Notes: a model not told the origin generated them from the sequence alone. Counted from the stretch's first letter, positions 42,710 through 52,833 are shown. The stretch is 64,000 bases of DNA from Flavobacterium sp. 9R (GCF_902506345.1 NZ_LR733413.1:254531-318530), one strand, 5' to 3'. A program made the numbers and translations.

Positions 42710-45700
42710 ATGCGTACCTTTTATTGGCTCCTAATTCTACCTTTTTTACTTTGTTTTTCTGGTGTTTTTGCACAAAAATCTACTGTTTATACTCACGATT
42801 TGCAGCGTTTTGATACAGCAATGGATTTGTATACGAATAAGCAATATGCTAGCGCTCAACTTGTTTTTGAAAAAGTGCAACAAAATGCTTCTAATGAGGA
42901 TATCAAAGGGGATTGTGCGTACTACATTGCTAATTGTGCTATCCGAACAAACGCCAATAATGCTGAGGATTTGGTGGCATTGTTCGTAAAAAAATATCCT
43001 ACTAGCTCTAAGCGAAATCAAGCTTATGTTGAAGCTGCACATTACTATTTTGAACAAAATAATTACCCAAAAGCGCTGTATTGGTTTGACAAAGTGGAGG
43101 CTGACGAATTGACAAAACAAGAATTAGACCGATTTAATTTTCAAAAAGGGTATAGCTATTATACCACGAGAAAGAAAAAAGAAGCTACAAAATATTTGAA
43201 TTTGGTTTTGAACTCGCCAGAATATGGTGCTCAGGCCAAATATTATCTGGGTTTTATGGCCTATGAAGGTGATGATTACAAAGCGGCAACTAAGTATTTT
43301 GACGAGGTTTCGGGCGAAGAAAAATACAAAGAGAAGTTGTCGTATTTTCAGGCGGATATGAATTTTAAGTTGGGCAATTTCCAAAAAGCGATTGATTTAG
43401 GGGTGAAAGCGATGGCACAATCGAATGAAATGGAGTTGTCTGAGTTGAATAAAATTATTGGGGAGAGTTATTTCAACTTAAAAAATTACGAAAAAGCTAT
43501 TCCGTATTTGTCCGAATACAAAGGAAAAAAAGGGAAATGGAACAATACCGATTTTTATCAATTGGGCTATGCATATTACCAACAAAAGCAATATGAAAAT
43601 GCCATTGCTCAGTTTAATAAAATCATTGACGGAAAAGATTTTGTAGCCCAAAATGCCTATTATCATTTGGGAGAATCGTATTTGGATTTAGGTCAAAAAA
43701 CACAGGCATTGAATGCGTTTAAGAATGCCTCTGAAATGGATTTCAATGCCGAACTTCAGGAAGATGCTACACTTAATTATGCTAAGTTGAGTTATGAAAT
43801 TGGAAATTCATACGAAAGTGTTCCTTCTATTTTGTTGGCTTTTTTAGAAAAATATCCACGAAATGCGAATGCGAGTGAAGTAGAAAAATTGTTGATTGAT
43901 TCTTATATCTCCTCTAAGAATTATAAAGAAGCATTGGTTTTGCTAGAAAGAAATAAAACGGCTGAGAATAAACTGGCTTATCAAAAAGTGTTGTTTTATA
44001 GCGGACTAGAGTCATTTACTGCTGCCGATTACGCAACTGCGAACAAATTATTTAATCGTGCAATAAATGAGTCTAAAGACACAAATATCACCGCAAGGGC
44101 TACTTTCTGGAAAGCCGAATCTGATTTTATTTTGGAAGATTTTAAATCGGCTTTGGCAGGTTTTAAACAATTTGTTGTTTTGCCTAGTGCGCCAACTACG
44201 GTGGAGTTTAAAAACAGCAATTATAATTTAGGATATTCTTATTTTAAATTAAAAGAGTACGAATCGGCAGCGAGTTATTTTCAAAAACAAATCGATACTA
44301 ATACAGAGGATAAAGCCCGATTGGCAGACGCTTACTTGCGTTTGGCAGATTGTAGATTTGTGGGGTCAAAATACTGGCCAGCCATTGATAATTATGTAAA
44401 AGCCATTGAGCTAAAAAGTGTAGATGCTGATTATGCTTATCTTCAAAAGGCATTGGCATATGGTTTTTTAGGAAAGAATGACAAGAAAATAATAGAGTTG
44501 AAAGCTTTCTTGGAGCGTTACAAACAATCTGTATACAGAGATGATGTGCTGTTTGAATTGGGAAATACTTACGTAGCAGACAAGAAAGACGAATTAGCTA
44601 TAACTACTTACAACCAGTTAATAACCGAATTTCCAGAAGGAACCTTCACATCCAAAGCATTGCTGCGACAAGGTTTAGTGTATTATAATGATGATAAAGA
44701 TGATTTGGCTTTAACCAAATTCAAAAAAATAGCAACCGATTTTCCCAAAACACCAGAAGCACTCGAAGCAGTTGCCTCGGCTCGTTTGATTTATGTAGAT
44801 AGCGGAAAAGTAAATGAATATGCGGCTTGGGTGCGAACGTTGTCTTTTGTATCTGTAACTGATGTAGAATTAGATAATGACAGTTATGAAGCCGCCGAAA
44901 AACAATTGCAACAAGGCAATACGAAGCAAGCGATAGCTGGGCTTAATGCCTATGTGACCTCTTTCCCTAATGGCGTTCACGCTTTGAAAGCCAATTATCA
45001 GTTGGCACAAGCCTATTATGATGAAGGTGCTGCAGGTAAATCGATTCCACATTTTGATTTTGTAGTACAACAAGCACGTTCTGAATATACGGAGCAATCG
45101 TTGGTTCGCTTGGCTCAAATTCATTTAAAAGATAAAAGAACAGATTATGCCATTCCAGTATTGTTGCGTTTAGAAACAGAATCTGATATTGCACAAAATA
45201 AGTTTTTTGCGCTGTCAAATTTGATGAAGTTGTATTATGACACAAAAGAATACCCAAAAGCAGTTATTTATGCAGAAAAAGTTTTAGCCGAAGCCAAGAT
45301 TGACGAAATGGTAAAAAGCGATGCGCAAATAATTATTGCACGAAGCGCTATTCAAGCTGGAAACGAAACAAAAGCAAAAGAAGCTTATGCGAGATTATTG
45401 CCTATTGCTAAAGGGGAATTAGCCGCCGAAGCGATTTATTATGATGCCTATTTTAAAAATAAAGAAGGGAAATTTGAAGCTTCAAACGAAGCAGTTCAAA
45501 AATTAGCCAAAAATTATTCCAGCTATCGTTATTTGGGAGCCAAAGGCTTGGTGGTGATGGCTAATAATTTTTATGGTTTGAAAGACAGTTTTCAAGCGAC
45601 TTACATATTAGAAAGTGTCATCAAAAATTTCACCGATTATAAAGATGTGGTTGCTGAAGCGCAAACAGCATTGGATACCATTAAAAAAGAGGAGGCTAAA

Positions 45701-45724
45701 ACGAACGCTTCTATTTCAAAATAA
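42710..45724 (+). CDS. Large periplasmic tetratricopeptide-repeat protein
   Basis: A 1004-residue secreted protein: signal peptide 1-22 (ending VFAQ), then at least twelve TPR or Sel1-like helical repeats along the whole length, such as NLGYSYFKLKEYESAASYFQKQI. Such solenoids bind other proteins. It should sit in the periplasm. It is followed after 125 nt by an outer-membrane barrel gene, a pairing that suggests a joint envelope role. An upstream in-frame start at 42644 would cover the promoter, so ATG 42710 is preferred. The function is not known. Confidence 0.82.
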   Translation: MRTFYWLLILPFLLCFSGVFAQKSTVYTHDLQRFDTAMDLYTNKQYASAQLVFEKVQQNASNEDIKGDCAYYIANCAIRTNANNAEDLVALFVKKYPTSSKRNQAYVEAAHYYFEQNNYPKALYWFDKVEADELTKQELDRFNFQKGYSYYTTRKKKEATKYLNLVLNSPEYGAQAKYYLGFMAYEGDDYKAATKYFDEVSGEEKYKEKLSYFQADMNFKLGNFQKAIDLGVKAMAQSNEMELSELNKIIGESYFNLKNYEKAIPYLSEYKGKKGKWNNTDFYQLGYAYYQQKQYENAIAQFNKIIDGKDFVAQNAYYHLGESYLDLGQKTQALNAFKNASEMDFNAELQEDATLNYAKLSYEIGNSYESVPSILLAFLEKYPRNANASEVEKLLIDSYISSKNYKEALVLLERNKTAENKLAYQKVLFYSGLESFTAADYATANKLFNRAINESKDTNITARATFWKAESDFILEDFKSALAGFKQFVVLPSAPTTVEFKNSNYNLGYSYFKLKEYESAASYFQKQIDTNTEDKARLADAYLRLADCRFVGSKYWPAIDNYVKAIELKSVDADYAYLQKALAYGFLGKNDKKIIELKAFLERYKQSVYRDDVLFELGNTYVADKKDELAITTYNQLITEFPEGTFTSKALLRQGLVYYNDDKDDLALTKFKKIATDFPKTPEALEAVASARLIYVDSGKVNEYAAWVRTLSFVSVTDVELDNDSYEAAEKQLQQGNTKQAIAGLNAYVTSFPNGVHALKANYQLAQAYYDEGAAGKSIPHFDFVVQQARSEYTEQSLVRLAQIHLKDKRTDYAIPVLLRLETESDIAQNKFFALSNLMKLYYDTKEYPKAVIYAEKVLAEAKIDEMVKSDAQIIIARSAIQAGNETKAKEAYARLLPIAKGELAAEAIYYDAYFKNKEGKFEASNEAVQKLAKNYSSYRYLGAKGLVVMANNFYGLKDSFQATYILESVIKNFTDYKDVVAEAQTALDTIKKEEAKTNASISK

Positions 45725-45849
45725 AGGCAATCAAAAAGCAGTTGTTTTTATCACTTTTATTAGTTGAAAAAATAGTTCAAATGCAATTAGGGAGTTGTAA
45801 AGATTCCTAGAAAATCCTACTAAAAACTAGTACAAAAGAGTAAAATAAT

Positions 45850-47622
45850 ATGAATTTACACGATAAAATAAAGTATTTTCCAATCAATATCACCAGTATC
45901 ATTACACTGTTTTTTGTTTTCTCTTTGGGAACTGCTCAAGAAAAGAAAGGAACCATTGGGGCAGAAGAGGTAGATGTTGTGAAATCTTTTTCTCCTACCG
46001 TATCGGATGCCTTCAAAATCAAAGAAGTGCCACTTTTGGACGATAAAGGAAATGCCCAAAAAGAAACAGTAAAATATACGGTTTTGCCTTTTCCTGTAGC
46101 ATCTACTTTTACTCCTGCAAAAGGAGTTGCTGCAAGTGTAGAAAAAGCCAAAGCGCAACGCTTGTTCGAAAATTATGCTTCATTGGGTATTGGGAATTAT
46201 GGAACGCTTCAAGGTTCGTTGTTTGTGTATAAAAAATTACAAGCTAGAGATTTTATAGGAGCAAGCTTTCAGCATCATTCCTCTCAAGGTGGTATAAATG
46301 ATGTGCTACTCGATGACCATTTTTATGATACCAAATTAGACTTGTTTTATGGAGTAAAAGAAAGTGATTATTCTTGGGATATTGCTGGTGGATTTCAAAG
46401 TCAAACCTATAATTGGTATGGATTGCCAGCTGATTTCGGAAGTTCTTTAACAGCAAGTCAACGAAACGATTTAATTAAAGGAATTGATTCAGAACAAAAA
46501 TACAATACCATCACGCTATCAGGAAATCTGACTATGGATGAAAGTATGTTAGATGAATCCAAAATAAAATTTCATCATTTTACAGATGCTTTTGGATCTT
46601 CTGAAAATCGTTTTTTTGCACAATCTGTTTTTGGAATGGATCTTTGGAATGAAGCAGTTACTACCTCTGTTGTTTTGGATTATTTGGGCGGATCCTTTGA
46701 GAATAATTATACTAAAACCAATACAGAGGCTATTGATTATCGCTTCTTAAATTTTGGATTAGCCCCTCGATTTGCCATTGCAGAGGACGATTGGACCTTG
46801 CAAATAGGAGCGAGTTTGTTTTATAGTTTAGATACCCAAGCGAGTAAAAGCAAATTGTATTTTTATCCTAATTTCAAAGCATCCTATAAAGTGGTGGGTG
46901 ATTTGATGATCTTTTATTTAGGTGCCGACGGTAGTTTAAAACAGAATACTTATATGGATTTTGTGAATGAAAACCCATTTCTTTCTCCTACTTTATTTAT
47001 TCAGCCCACAGATTCCAAGTACAATCTTTTTGCCGGATTAAAAGGGAAATTGGCAAATTCAGTTAGCTATAATGTTAGTGCGTCCTATCTGAATGAAGGG
47101 AATAAGGCCTTGTTCAAAGCAAATAATTATACAGAAAACAGTGCCAATGAGCCATACGCTTTTGGAAATTCATTAGGTATAGTCTATGATGATGTAAAAA
47201 CGATGAGCCTTTTTGCAGAATTGAAAGCCGATTTTTCTAGAAACGTGGCCTTTGGAATCAACGCTACCCTAAATACCTATACGACAGATGTGCAAGCAGA
47301 AGCTTGGAATTTGCCCACTATGAAAATCAATTCGACATTAGATGTTGTCATTACCGATAAATGGTTTGCGGGCGCCAAAGTCTTTTTCGTAGGCGAACGA
47401 AAAGAGAATCAATTTAATACGGATTTGGTTACCAATTCTACTAGTATTACTTTGCCGTCCTATTTTGATGTAAACTTGAATGTAGGTTATAAATACAGCG
47501 AGCGCATTACTGCTTTTTTAAAAGCCAACAATATTGCCAACCAAGCCTATCAAAAATGGCTCAATCTTCCCGTTCAAGGATTTCAAATTGTAGCTGGAGC
47601 GAGTTATAAATTTGATTTTTAA
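45850..47622 (+). CDS. Outer-membrane beta-barrel protein (TonB-receptor-like, no plug)
   Basis: A 590-residue protein with a signal peptide (about 1-30), a short N-terminal part of about 80 residues with a conserved VDVVKSFSPTVSDAFKIKEVP stretch, and then many amphipathic strands ending in YKFDF, the typical terminal Phe for barrel insertion. There is no clear TonB box or plug. It probably works with the TPR protein encoded before it. A hairpin follows its stop, so the operon seems to end here. Confidence 0.7.
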   Translation: MNLHDKIKYFPINITSIITLFFVFSLGTAQEKKGTIGAEEVDVVKSFSPTVSDAFKIKEVPLLDDKGNAQKETVKYTVLPFPVASTFTPAKGVAASVEKAKAQRLFENYASLGIGNYGTLQGSLFVYKKLQARDFIGASFQHHSSQGGINDVLLDDHFYDTKLDLFYGVKESDYSWDIAGGFQSQTYNWYGLPADFGSSLTASQRNDLIKGIDSEQKYNTITLSGNLTMDESMLDESKIKFHHFTDAFGSSENRFFAQSVFGMDLWNEAVTTSVVLDYLGGSFENNYTKTNTEAIDYRFLNFGLAPRFAIAEDDWTLQIGASLFYSLDTQASKSKLYFYPNFKASYKVVGDLMIFYLGADGSLKQNTYMDFVNENPFLSPTLFIQPTDSKYNLFAGLKGKLANSVSYNVSASYLNEGNKALFKANNYTENSANEPYAFGNSLGIVYDDVKTMSLFAELKADFSRNVAFGINATLNTYTTDVQAEAWNLPTMKINSTLDVVITDKWFAGAKVFFVGERKENQFNTDLVTNSTSITLPSYFDVNLNVGYKYSERITAFLKANNIANQAYQKWLNLPVQGFQIVAGASYKFDF

Positions 47623-47633
47623 ATTTTTATAAT

Positions 47634-47672
47634 AACTCTGACAGGGCTAAAACCCTCTCAGAGTTTTGGTTT
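47634..47672 (+). terminator. Terminator-like hairpin
   Basis: Stem AACTCTGA / TCAGAGTT extended by AGGG/CCCT with a C-C mismatch, followed by TTGGTTTT. It lies between the barrel gene and the GreA/B-like gene. Confidence 0.6.
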
Positions 47673-47677
47673 TAAAT

Positions 47678-48127
47678 ATGACATTCAAACAAAAAACACA
47701 TACTTACTATCTACAGTTAGTTCAAGACCGAATCGATGCGTTTCGCGCTATGATCTCGGCATTGACCGAAGATTCAAAAAATGATGCCAAAGGATCCGCA
47801 GGCGACAAGCACGAAACCACACTTTCGATGATGCATATCGAGCAAGAAAAATTCAATCACAAACTAAAAGAAGTCTTAGAACAAAAAGCCGTATTAGACA
47901 AAATCGATTCTACCATCGTCGCCGAAACCATAGTCGTGGGTAGTTTAGTCGTAGCCAACGGCATTTACCTGTACCTCAGTTTGGCCTTGCCCAAAATCAC
48001 AATCGAAGGCACCAACATCATCGCGCTTTCGCCACAATCGCCTTTGGGCAGTAAATTAATGGGCAACAAAGTAGGTTTCGAGTTCGAAATCAACACCACC
48101 AAATACACCATTCAAGAAATTTTGTAA
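47678..48127 (+). CDS. GreA/GreB-like coiled-coil protein
   Basis: A 149-residue protein resembling transcript-cleavage factors: an N-terminal helical hairpin with the SAGDKHETTLSM pattern and a C-terminal domain ending SPLGSKLMGNKVGFEFEI, like the SPIGRALLG region of GreA/GreB. It may bind RNA polymerase's secondary channel. The acidic tip of true GreA is hard to place, so it may be a Gre relative. ATG 47678 is preferred over an upstream TTG at 47666. Copy 5 of the dispersed element follows. Confidence 0.65.
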   Translation: MTFKQKTHTYYLQLVQDRIDAFRAMISALTEDSKNDAKGSAGDKHETTLSMMHIEQEKFNHKLKEVLEQKAVLDKIDSTIVAETIVVGSLVVANGIYLYLSLALPKITIEGTNIIALSPQSPLGSKLMGNKVGFEFEINTTKYTIQEIL

Positions 48128-48143
48128 TTTAAAAGTTAGAGTA

Positions 48144-48258
48144 GGAGCGGGAAGCAAATGTTTTTTTTGGTAACATCGTCCCGTGATCCGCTATATCTTT
48201 GCTGTCTCGTTTTTTTACGAGACAACAAAGGATGCCGCTCCTCCCGGGGCTAGCAGGG
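48144..48258 (+). repeat. Dispersed structured element, copy 5
   Basis: Best-paired copy: GGAGCGG pairs with CCGCTCC (7 bp) and TCCCG with CGGGG, in interleaved order. Between them CTATATC, then a hairpin CTGTCTCG / CGAGACAA with TTTG / CAAAG below it, then GGATGCC. The unpaired G in GGAT is again present. Confidence 0.72.
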
Positions 48259-48679
48259 ATTATCTTGATTTTTTGTAAAGAAGGGTAAAAGTTGTTGAAG
48301 CTCGAGTTCGGTTATTTTTTTGCAAATGTTGAATAGGAATGGGCTTTAGCCCGTTCTTGAGTTATATTTTTTTTGCAAATATTCAGTTCTTTATAATGAG
48401 TTTGGTATAGGCTTTAGCCTAAACTGTACTGTAATTTCAGATAAAGCCTCTAAATCGCTATATTTTTAATATAGCCCAACGATTGTTTTAAAGCTTTTGC
48501 TTTTGAAAAGCCAATCATTCTATAGATACTAATGGTAAAAGTAGTGTCACTTTTTCGCGTTTACGAATAGGCAACACGATTTGAAATGATGAGAAGTTTG
48601 AGATTGCCCTATTATGCTTGAGAGGTTTTATTCATATTCGAGACATCCTTTAGATTTGTTCTCTGAAAAATAAAAAGAA
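48259..48679. other. Intergenic region with a palindromic repeat pair
   Basis: About 420 nt without a supported gene. Holds two related units of about 50-60 nt, each with a GTTAT-T-run-GCAAAT start and ending in a palindrome, and a short hairpin near 48458. Confidence 0.5.
48311..48421. repeat. Tandem palindromic units with GGCTTTAGCC
   Basis: Unit 1 contains GGGCTTTAGCCC (48341-48352), unit 2 TAGGCTTTAGCCTA (48408-48421). Both start with GTTAT, a T-run and GCAAAT. The outer bases pair in each case and differ between the units, which keeps the hairpin. Confidence 0.55.
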
Positions 48680-48937
48680 TTAATAAAAATATTTTCTCCA
48701 TGAAGTTGACATAATTATTACCAATATCAATGCTAGTGCAAATACAAATAAAGTGCCAACAACGTGATTTCCCGCGCCATTTGAAAATGTCTCATCTTTT
48801 GTCTCTTTAAAATAAAAAGATAATGACTTGTGAGGTTTTCCAGTTAATAATGAATAGCACTTATTTAAAAAAAATCTAATAAATCCTCCAACAAGTTCAA
48901 GTATTCCTCTACCAAAAATTATTTCAAAAAAATCCAT
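48680..48937 (-). CDS. Small membrane protein of unknown function
   Basis: An 85-residue protein with a possible amphipathic or membrane-associated N-terminus (IIFGRGILELVGGFIRFFL) and a clear hydrophobic segment near 61-77 (GTLFVFALALILVIIM). Between them lies a charged segment. No family is recognised. It is isolated by long intergenic stretches on both sides. Coding status is likely but not certain. Confidence 0.5.
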   Translation of the reverse strand: MDFFEIIFGRGILELVGGFIRFFLNKCYSLLTGKPHKSLSFYFKETKDETFSNGAGNHVVGTLFVFALALILVIIMSTSWRKYFY

Positions 48938-49299
48938 TTTAAATTTAATTTAATTGTTTTTCGCTCTAAAAAGTCTCCTGTTTTCGTTTTTATTTTATTT
49001 TTAATACGTAAACATACTAAAAAGCTCACGATTTTTTCTGTAAATATCTTTAAAATTTTAGGCTATTTATAGTATTGGAAGATTAAATAATTGTTCTATG
49101 AAGCCTGCTTATAGTCAACAACTTCATTTTTTGCCAATCAGACTAAAAGCATTTTAAATTTTACTTTTCCTTATCTTAGCAAGACCAAACTCAATTTCAA
49201 AAGTATGAAATCGCCACTAACAACAAGTTTGTTGAAAACAAACACCGATAAGTAAAAGGCGATACCATATATGACCTCTAAAAAACAAAATTTACATAT
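48938..49299. other. Intergenic region, no gene seen
   Basis: About 360 nt of A/T-rich sequence. A 16-codon frame (ATG at about 49205, stop before 49255) starts MKSPL but has no support as a gene. No strong promoter or hairpin was recognised. Confidence 0.4.
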
Positions 49300-50925
49300 A
49301 TGAAATCAATTGCTCTGTTTTTTGTATCCCTATTCCTGTTTTCTTGTTCATCTAGCACACAGACAGAAGTGGATACGCTTGTGACCAATGCCACCATTTA
49401 TACCGTAAACGCTGCCTTCGAAAAAGCTTCTGCTATGGCAATTAAGGATGGAAAAATTTTAGCCATCGGTAATACGGACTCGCTTCTAAAAAAATATACT
49501 TCCAAGACTATTTTAGATTTCAAAGGAAAATTTATCTATCCTGGATTAATAGATGCGCATTGTCATTTCTATGGGTATGGACTAACCTTACAAGAAGTAG
49601 ATTTACGAGGTACCAAAAGCTTCGAAGAGATAATCACTCGCCTAAAAGCTTTTCAAAAAGCAAAAAATCCAGCATTTATTGTCGGTAATGGCTGGGATCA
49701 AAACGATTGGGCGGTGAAGAAATTTCCATCCAAAACAGCACTCGATTCAGCTTTTCCAAATATTCCTGTGGTGCTTAATCGCATTGACGGACACGCTATT
49801 GTGGTCAATTCCAAAGTGCTGCAATTGGCTGGAATTACCGCCAAAACCAATGCCGATGGTGGACAAATTGAACTTCAAAATGGAGAACCAACTGGAATTC
49901 TAATTGACAATCCTATGGAATTGGTTTTTAAAATCATTCCAAAACCCAGCCGAAAAACACAAATCGCCGCGCTTTTGGATGCCGAAAAAGTAATGTTTGA
50001 TTATGGTTTAACAACAGTAAACGACGCAGGATTAGACCCTGATATTATTCATTTGATAGACAGTTTGCAACAAGCGGGAAAAATGAAAATCAACGTCTAT
50101 GCGATGATTACGGCCAATCAAAAAAATATGGATTTGTATTTCAAAAAAGGAATCTACAAAACCAACCAATTGAATGTGCGTTCGTTCAAAATGTATGGCG
50201 ATGGCGCTTTGGGTTCTAGAGGCGCTTGTATGCACAAACCGTATTCGGATAGTCCGAAACAATTTGGAGCGTTGTTGTCACCAGTGCCTCAATTGAAAGT
50301 AGTAGCTCAACAAATTGCCAATTCGCCTTTTCAACTCAATACGCACGCCATCGGAGATTCGGCCAATACTGTTTTGCTAAAAATTTACAAAGAAGTATTG
50401 ACGGGCAAAAAAGACCGTCGCTGGAAAATTGAGCACGCACAAGTAATTCAGGAATCCGATTTTGATTATTTCAAACTCGGAATCATTCCTTCCGTTCAAC
50501 CCACACACGCCACTTCCGATATGTATTGGGCGGGAGATCGTTTAGGGAAAGACCGTTTGAAAAATGCCTATGCGTATAAAAAGCTACTTCAAAAAGCAGG
50601 TACAATAGCCCTAGGAACTGATTTTCCTGTGGAAGAAGTCAATCCTATGCTTACGTTTCACGCTGCAGTAGCACGTCAAGATGTAAAAGGATTTCCTAAA
50701 AATGGTTTCCAAATCGAAAATGCTTTGTCTCGCGAAGAAACCTTAAAAGGGATGACGCTTTGGGCCGCCTATTCTAATTTCGAAGAAAACGAAAAAGGTA
50801 GTTTGGAAGTCGGTAAATGGGCGGATTTTGTGGTTTTTGATGCCGATTTGATGCAAGTAGAAGCTAGTCAGGTGGTTAAGATGAAGCCATCCAATACTTT
50901 TGTTAAAGGAGCGAAACAAAAGTAA
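49300..50925 (+). CDS. Amidohydrolase (YtcJ-like) lipoprotein
   Basis: A 541-residue lipoprotein (lipobox LFSC, Cys16). It is an amidohydrolase-3 type metal enzyme: HxH in DAHCHFYG, a later EHAQV, and ALGTDFPVE with the catalytic Asp. Family members hydrolyse N-acyl amino acids or similar amides; the substrate is unknown. It would be anchored facing the periplasm. It is monocistronic and ends at a very stable hairpin. Confidence 0.82.
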   Translation: MKSIALFFVSLFLFSCSSSTQTEVDTLVTNATIYTVNAAFEKASAMAIKDGKILAIGNTDSLLKKYTSKTILDFKGKFIYPGLIDAHCHFYGYGLTLQEVDLRGTKSFEEIITRLKAFQKAKNPAFIVGNGWDQNDWAVKKFPSKTALDSAFPNIPVVLNRIDGHAIVVNSKVLQLAGITAKTNADGGQIELQNGEPTGILIDNPMELVFKIIPKPSRKTQIAALLDAEKVMFDYGLTTVNDAGLDPDIIHLIDSLQQAGKMKINVYAMITANQKNMDLYFKKGIYKTNQLNVRSFKMYGDGALGSRGACMHKPYSDSPKQFGALLSPVPQLKVVAQQIANSPFQLNTHAIGDSANTVLLKIYKEVLTGKKDRRWKIEHAQVIQESDFDYFKLGIIPSVQPTHATSDMYWAGDRLGKDRLKNAYAYKKLLQKAGTIALGTDFPVEEVNPMLTFHAAVARQDVKGFPKNGFQIENALSREETLKGMTLWAAYSNFEENEKGSLEVGKWADFVVFDADLMQVEASQVVKMKPSNTFVKGAKQK

Positions 50926-51007
50926 TTGCAATTGCAGATAGCTTTCGATTTACAGATTTTAAGCGATTCTTCTTGTTGAATAGGTTTTGTATTTCATATT
51001 TTACTTA

Positions 51008-51058
51008 AAAATCGATTTTTAGTTATAATTTATAACTAAAAATCGATTTTGTGTTTTC
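51008..51058 (+). terminator. Long hairpin terminator
   Basis: A 20-bp perfect stem (AAAATCGATTTTTAGTTATA with its complement) around a 3-nt loop, followed by GTGTTTTC. It separates the amidohydrolase from asnB. Confidence 0.8.
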
Positions 51059-51121
51059 TATTTATATCTGTTATAGCATCTTTGCTTTATCAAATTAAAT
51101 AATCAGAATAAAAATATAGTT

Positions 51122-52798
51122 ATGTGCGGAATTGTATGTGCCTTTGATCTAAAACAGAAATCAGAAACCCTAAGACCTCAAGTCTTAGAAATGTCAAAAA
51201 TTATCCGCCACCGTGGACCAGATTGGAGTGGAATCTTTAGTAATGAAAAAGCGATTTTGTCTCACGAACGTTTGGCTATTGTAGATCCAGCTTCAGGGAA
51301 ACAACCATTGTTAAGCGAAGATGGTAATTTGATTTTGGCTGCCAATGGCGAAATTTATAACCACCGCGATTTGCGCAAACAGTTTGATGGTAAATATCAA
51401 TTTAAAACCGAAAGTGACTGCGAAGTAATTTTGGCATTATACAAAGAAAAAGGAGTTGATTTTATTGACGAAATGAATGGAATCTTCGGATTTGCTATTT
51501 ATGATGTTGAAAAAGACGAGTACTTCGTAGCTCGTGATCATATGGGAATTATTCCTTTATATATAGGATGGGATCAACACGGTACTTTTTATGTAGCTTC
51601 TGAATTGAAAGCATTAGAAGGCTATTGTACAAAAATAGAGTTGTTTCCTCCAGGACATTACTTGTCCAGTAAAGATGGGGAGTTTGTACAATGGTACAAA
51701 AGAGATTGGACAGACTATGAAGCGGTAAAAGATAATGAAACCAGTATTCCTGCAATCAAAGAAGCTTTAGAAGCTGCGGTTCACAGACAATTAATGAGTG
51801 ATGTGCCTTATGGAGTGTTGCTTTCAGGAGGTTTGGATTCGTCAATTACTTCGGCGGTAGCTAAAAAATACGCTCAAAAACGTATTGAATCAGACGATCA
51901 AGTAGATGCTTGGTATCCACAATTACACTCTTTTTCCGTTGGTTTAGAAGGTTCGCCAGATTTAGCTGCTGCTCAAAAAGTGGCAGAACATATCGGAACG
52001 ATTCATCACGAAATTAAATTTACCATTCAAGAAGGATTGGATGCCGTTCGTGATGTGATTTACAACCTAGAAACGTATGATGTTACTACAGTAAGAGCGT
52101 CAACTCCAATGTGGCTAATGGCGAGAGTCATTAAATCAATGGGAATTAAAATGGTATTGTCTGGTGAAGGTGCCGATGAGTTATTTGGAGGTTATTTGTA
52201 TTTCCATAAAGCGCCGAATGCAAGAGAATTTCACGAAGAGAACGTTCGTAAATTAGGTAAACTGCATATGTACGATTGTTTGAGAGCGAACAAAAGTTTA
52301 GCGGCTTGGGGAATTGAAGGACGTGTGCCATTTTTGGACAAAGAATTTATGGACGTAGCTATGCGTATTAATCCTCAAGATAAAATGATTAACAAAGAGC
52401 ATCCAATGGAGAAATGGGTAGTTCGTAAAGCCTTTGAGGATATGTTGCCTGAAAGTGTTGCTTGGAGACAAAAAGAACAATTTAGTGATGGTGTGGGATA
52501 CAGTTGGATTGATACCTTGAAAGCAGTTGTTGCTGAAGAAGTTACTGACGAACAATTGGCGAATGCTAAATATAAATTCCCCTTGCAAACACCAACTTCA
52601 AAAGAGGAGTATTACTACCGTTCTATTTTTGCAGAACATTTCGCAAGTGATGCAGCGGCTTTATGTGTTCCTCAAGAAGCTAGTGTGGCTTGTAGTACCA
52701 AAATTGCCTTAGAATGGGATGAAGCTTTTAAAAACATGAACGATCCATCAGGTAGAGCCGTGGCCAATGTACACGATGATGCCTATGTAAAAGCATAA
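51122..52798 (+). CDS. asnB: Asparagine synthase B (glutamine-hydrolysing)
   Basis: A 558-residue enzyme that makes asparagine from aspartate, ATP and glutamine nitrogen. The N-terminal class II amidotransferase domain starts MCGIV, with Cys2 as nucleophile. The synthase domain carries the PP-loop LLSGGLDSS and the later LSGEGADELFGGY. The length is normal for AsnB. It is preceded by a terminator and followed by another, so it is a single-gene unit. Confidence 0.95.
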   Translation: MCGIVCAFDLKQKSETLRPQVLEMSKIIRHRGPDWSGIFSNEKAILSHERLAIVDPASGKQPLLSEDGNLILAANGEIYNHRDLRKQFDGKYQFKTESDCEVILALYKEKGVDFIDEMNGIFGFAIYDVEKDEYFVARDHMGIIPLYIGWDQHGTFYVASELKALEGYCTKIELFPPGHYLSSKDGEFVQWYKRDWTDYEAVKDNETSIPAIKEALEAAVHRQLMSDVPYGVLLSGGLDSSITSAVAKKYAQKRIESDDQVDAWYPQLHSFSVGLEGSPDLAAAQKVAEHIGTIHHEIKFTIQEGLDAVRDVIYNLETYDVTTVRASTPMWLMARVIKSMGIKMVLSGEGADELFGGYLYFHKAPNAREFHEENVRKLGKLHMYDCLRANKSLAAWGIEGRVPFLDKEFMDVAMRINPQDKMINKEHPMEKWVVRKAFEDMLPESVAWRQKEQFSDGVGYSWIDTLKAVVAEEVTDEQLANAKYKFPLQTPTSKEEYYYRSIFAEHFASDAAALCVPQEASVACSTKIALEWDEAFKNMNDPSGRAVANVHDDAYVKA

Positions 52799-52833
52799 TT
52801 GTTATTTGAATTAGATTATTAGTTGTAATGTTG

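Noticed and set aside
44870..45257. Minus-strand frames within the TPR gene
   Set aside because: They overlap the TPR repeats on the opposite strand and show no independent features.
48311..48421. Possible CRISPR array
   Set aside because: Only two units, of unequal length, with diverged rather than identical repeats and no cas genes nearby.
49205..49255. A 16-codon frame MKSPL... upstream of the amidohydrolase
   Set aside because: Too short and without a signal, promoter or conserved sequence to support it.
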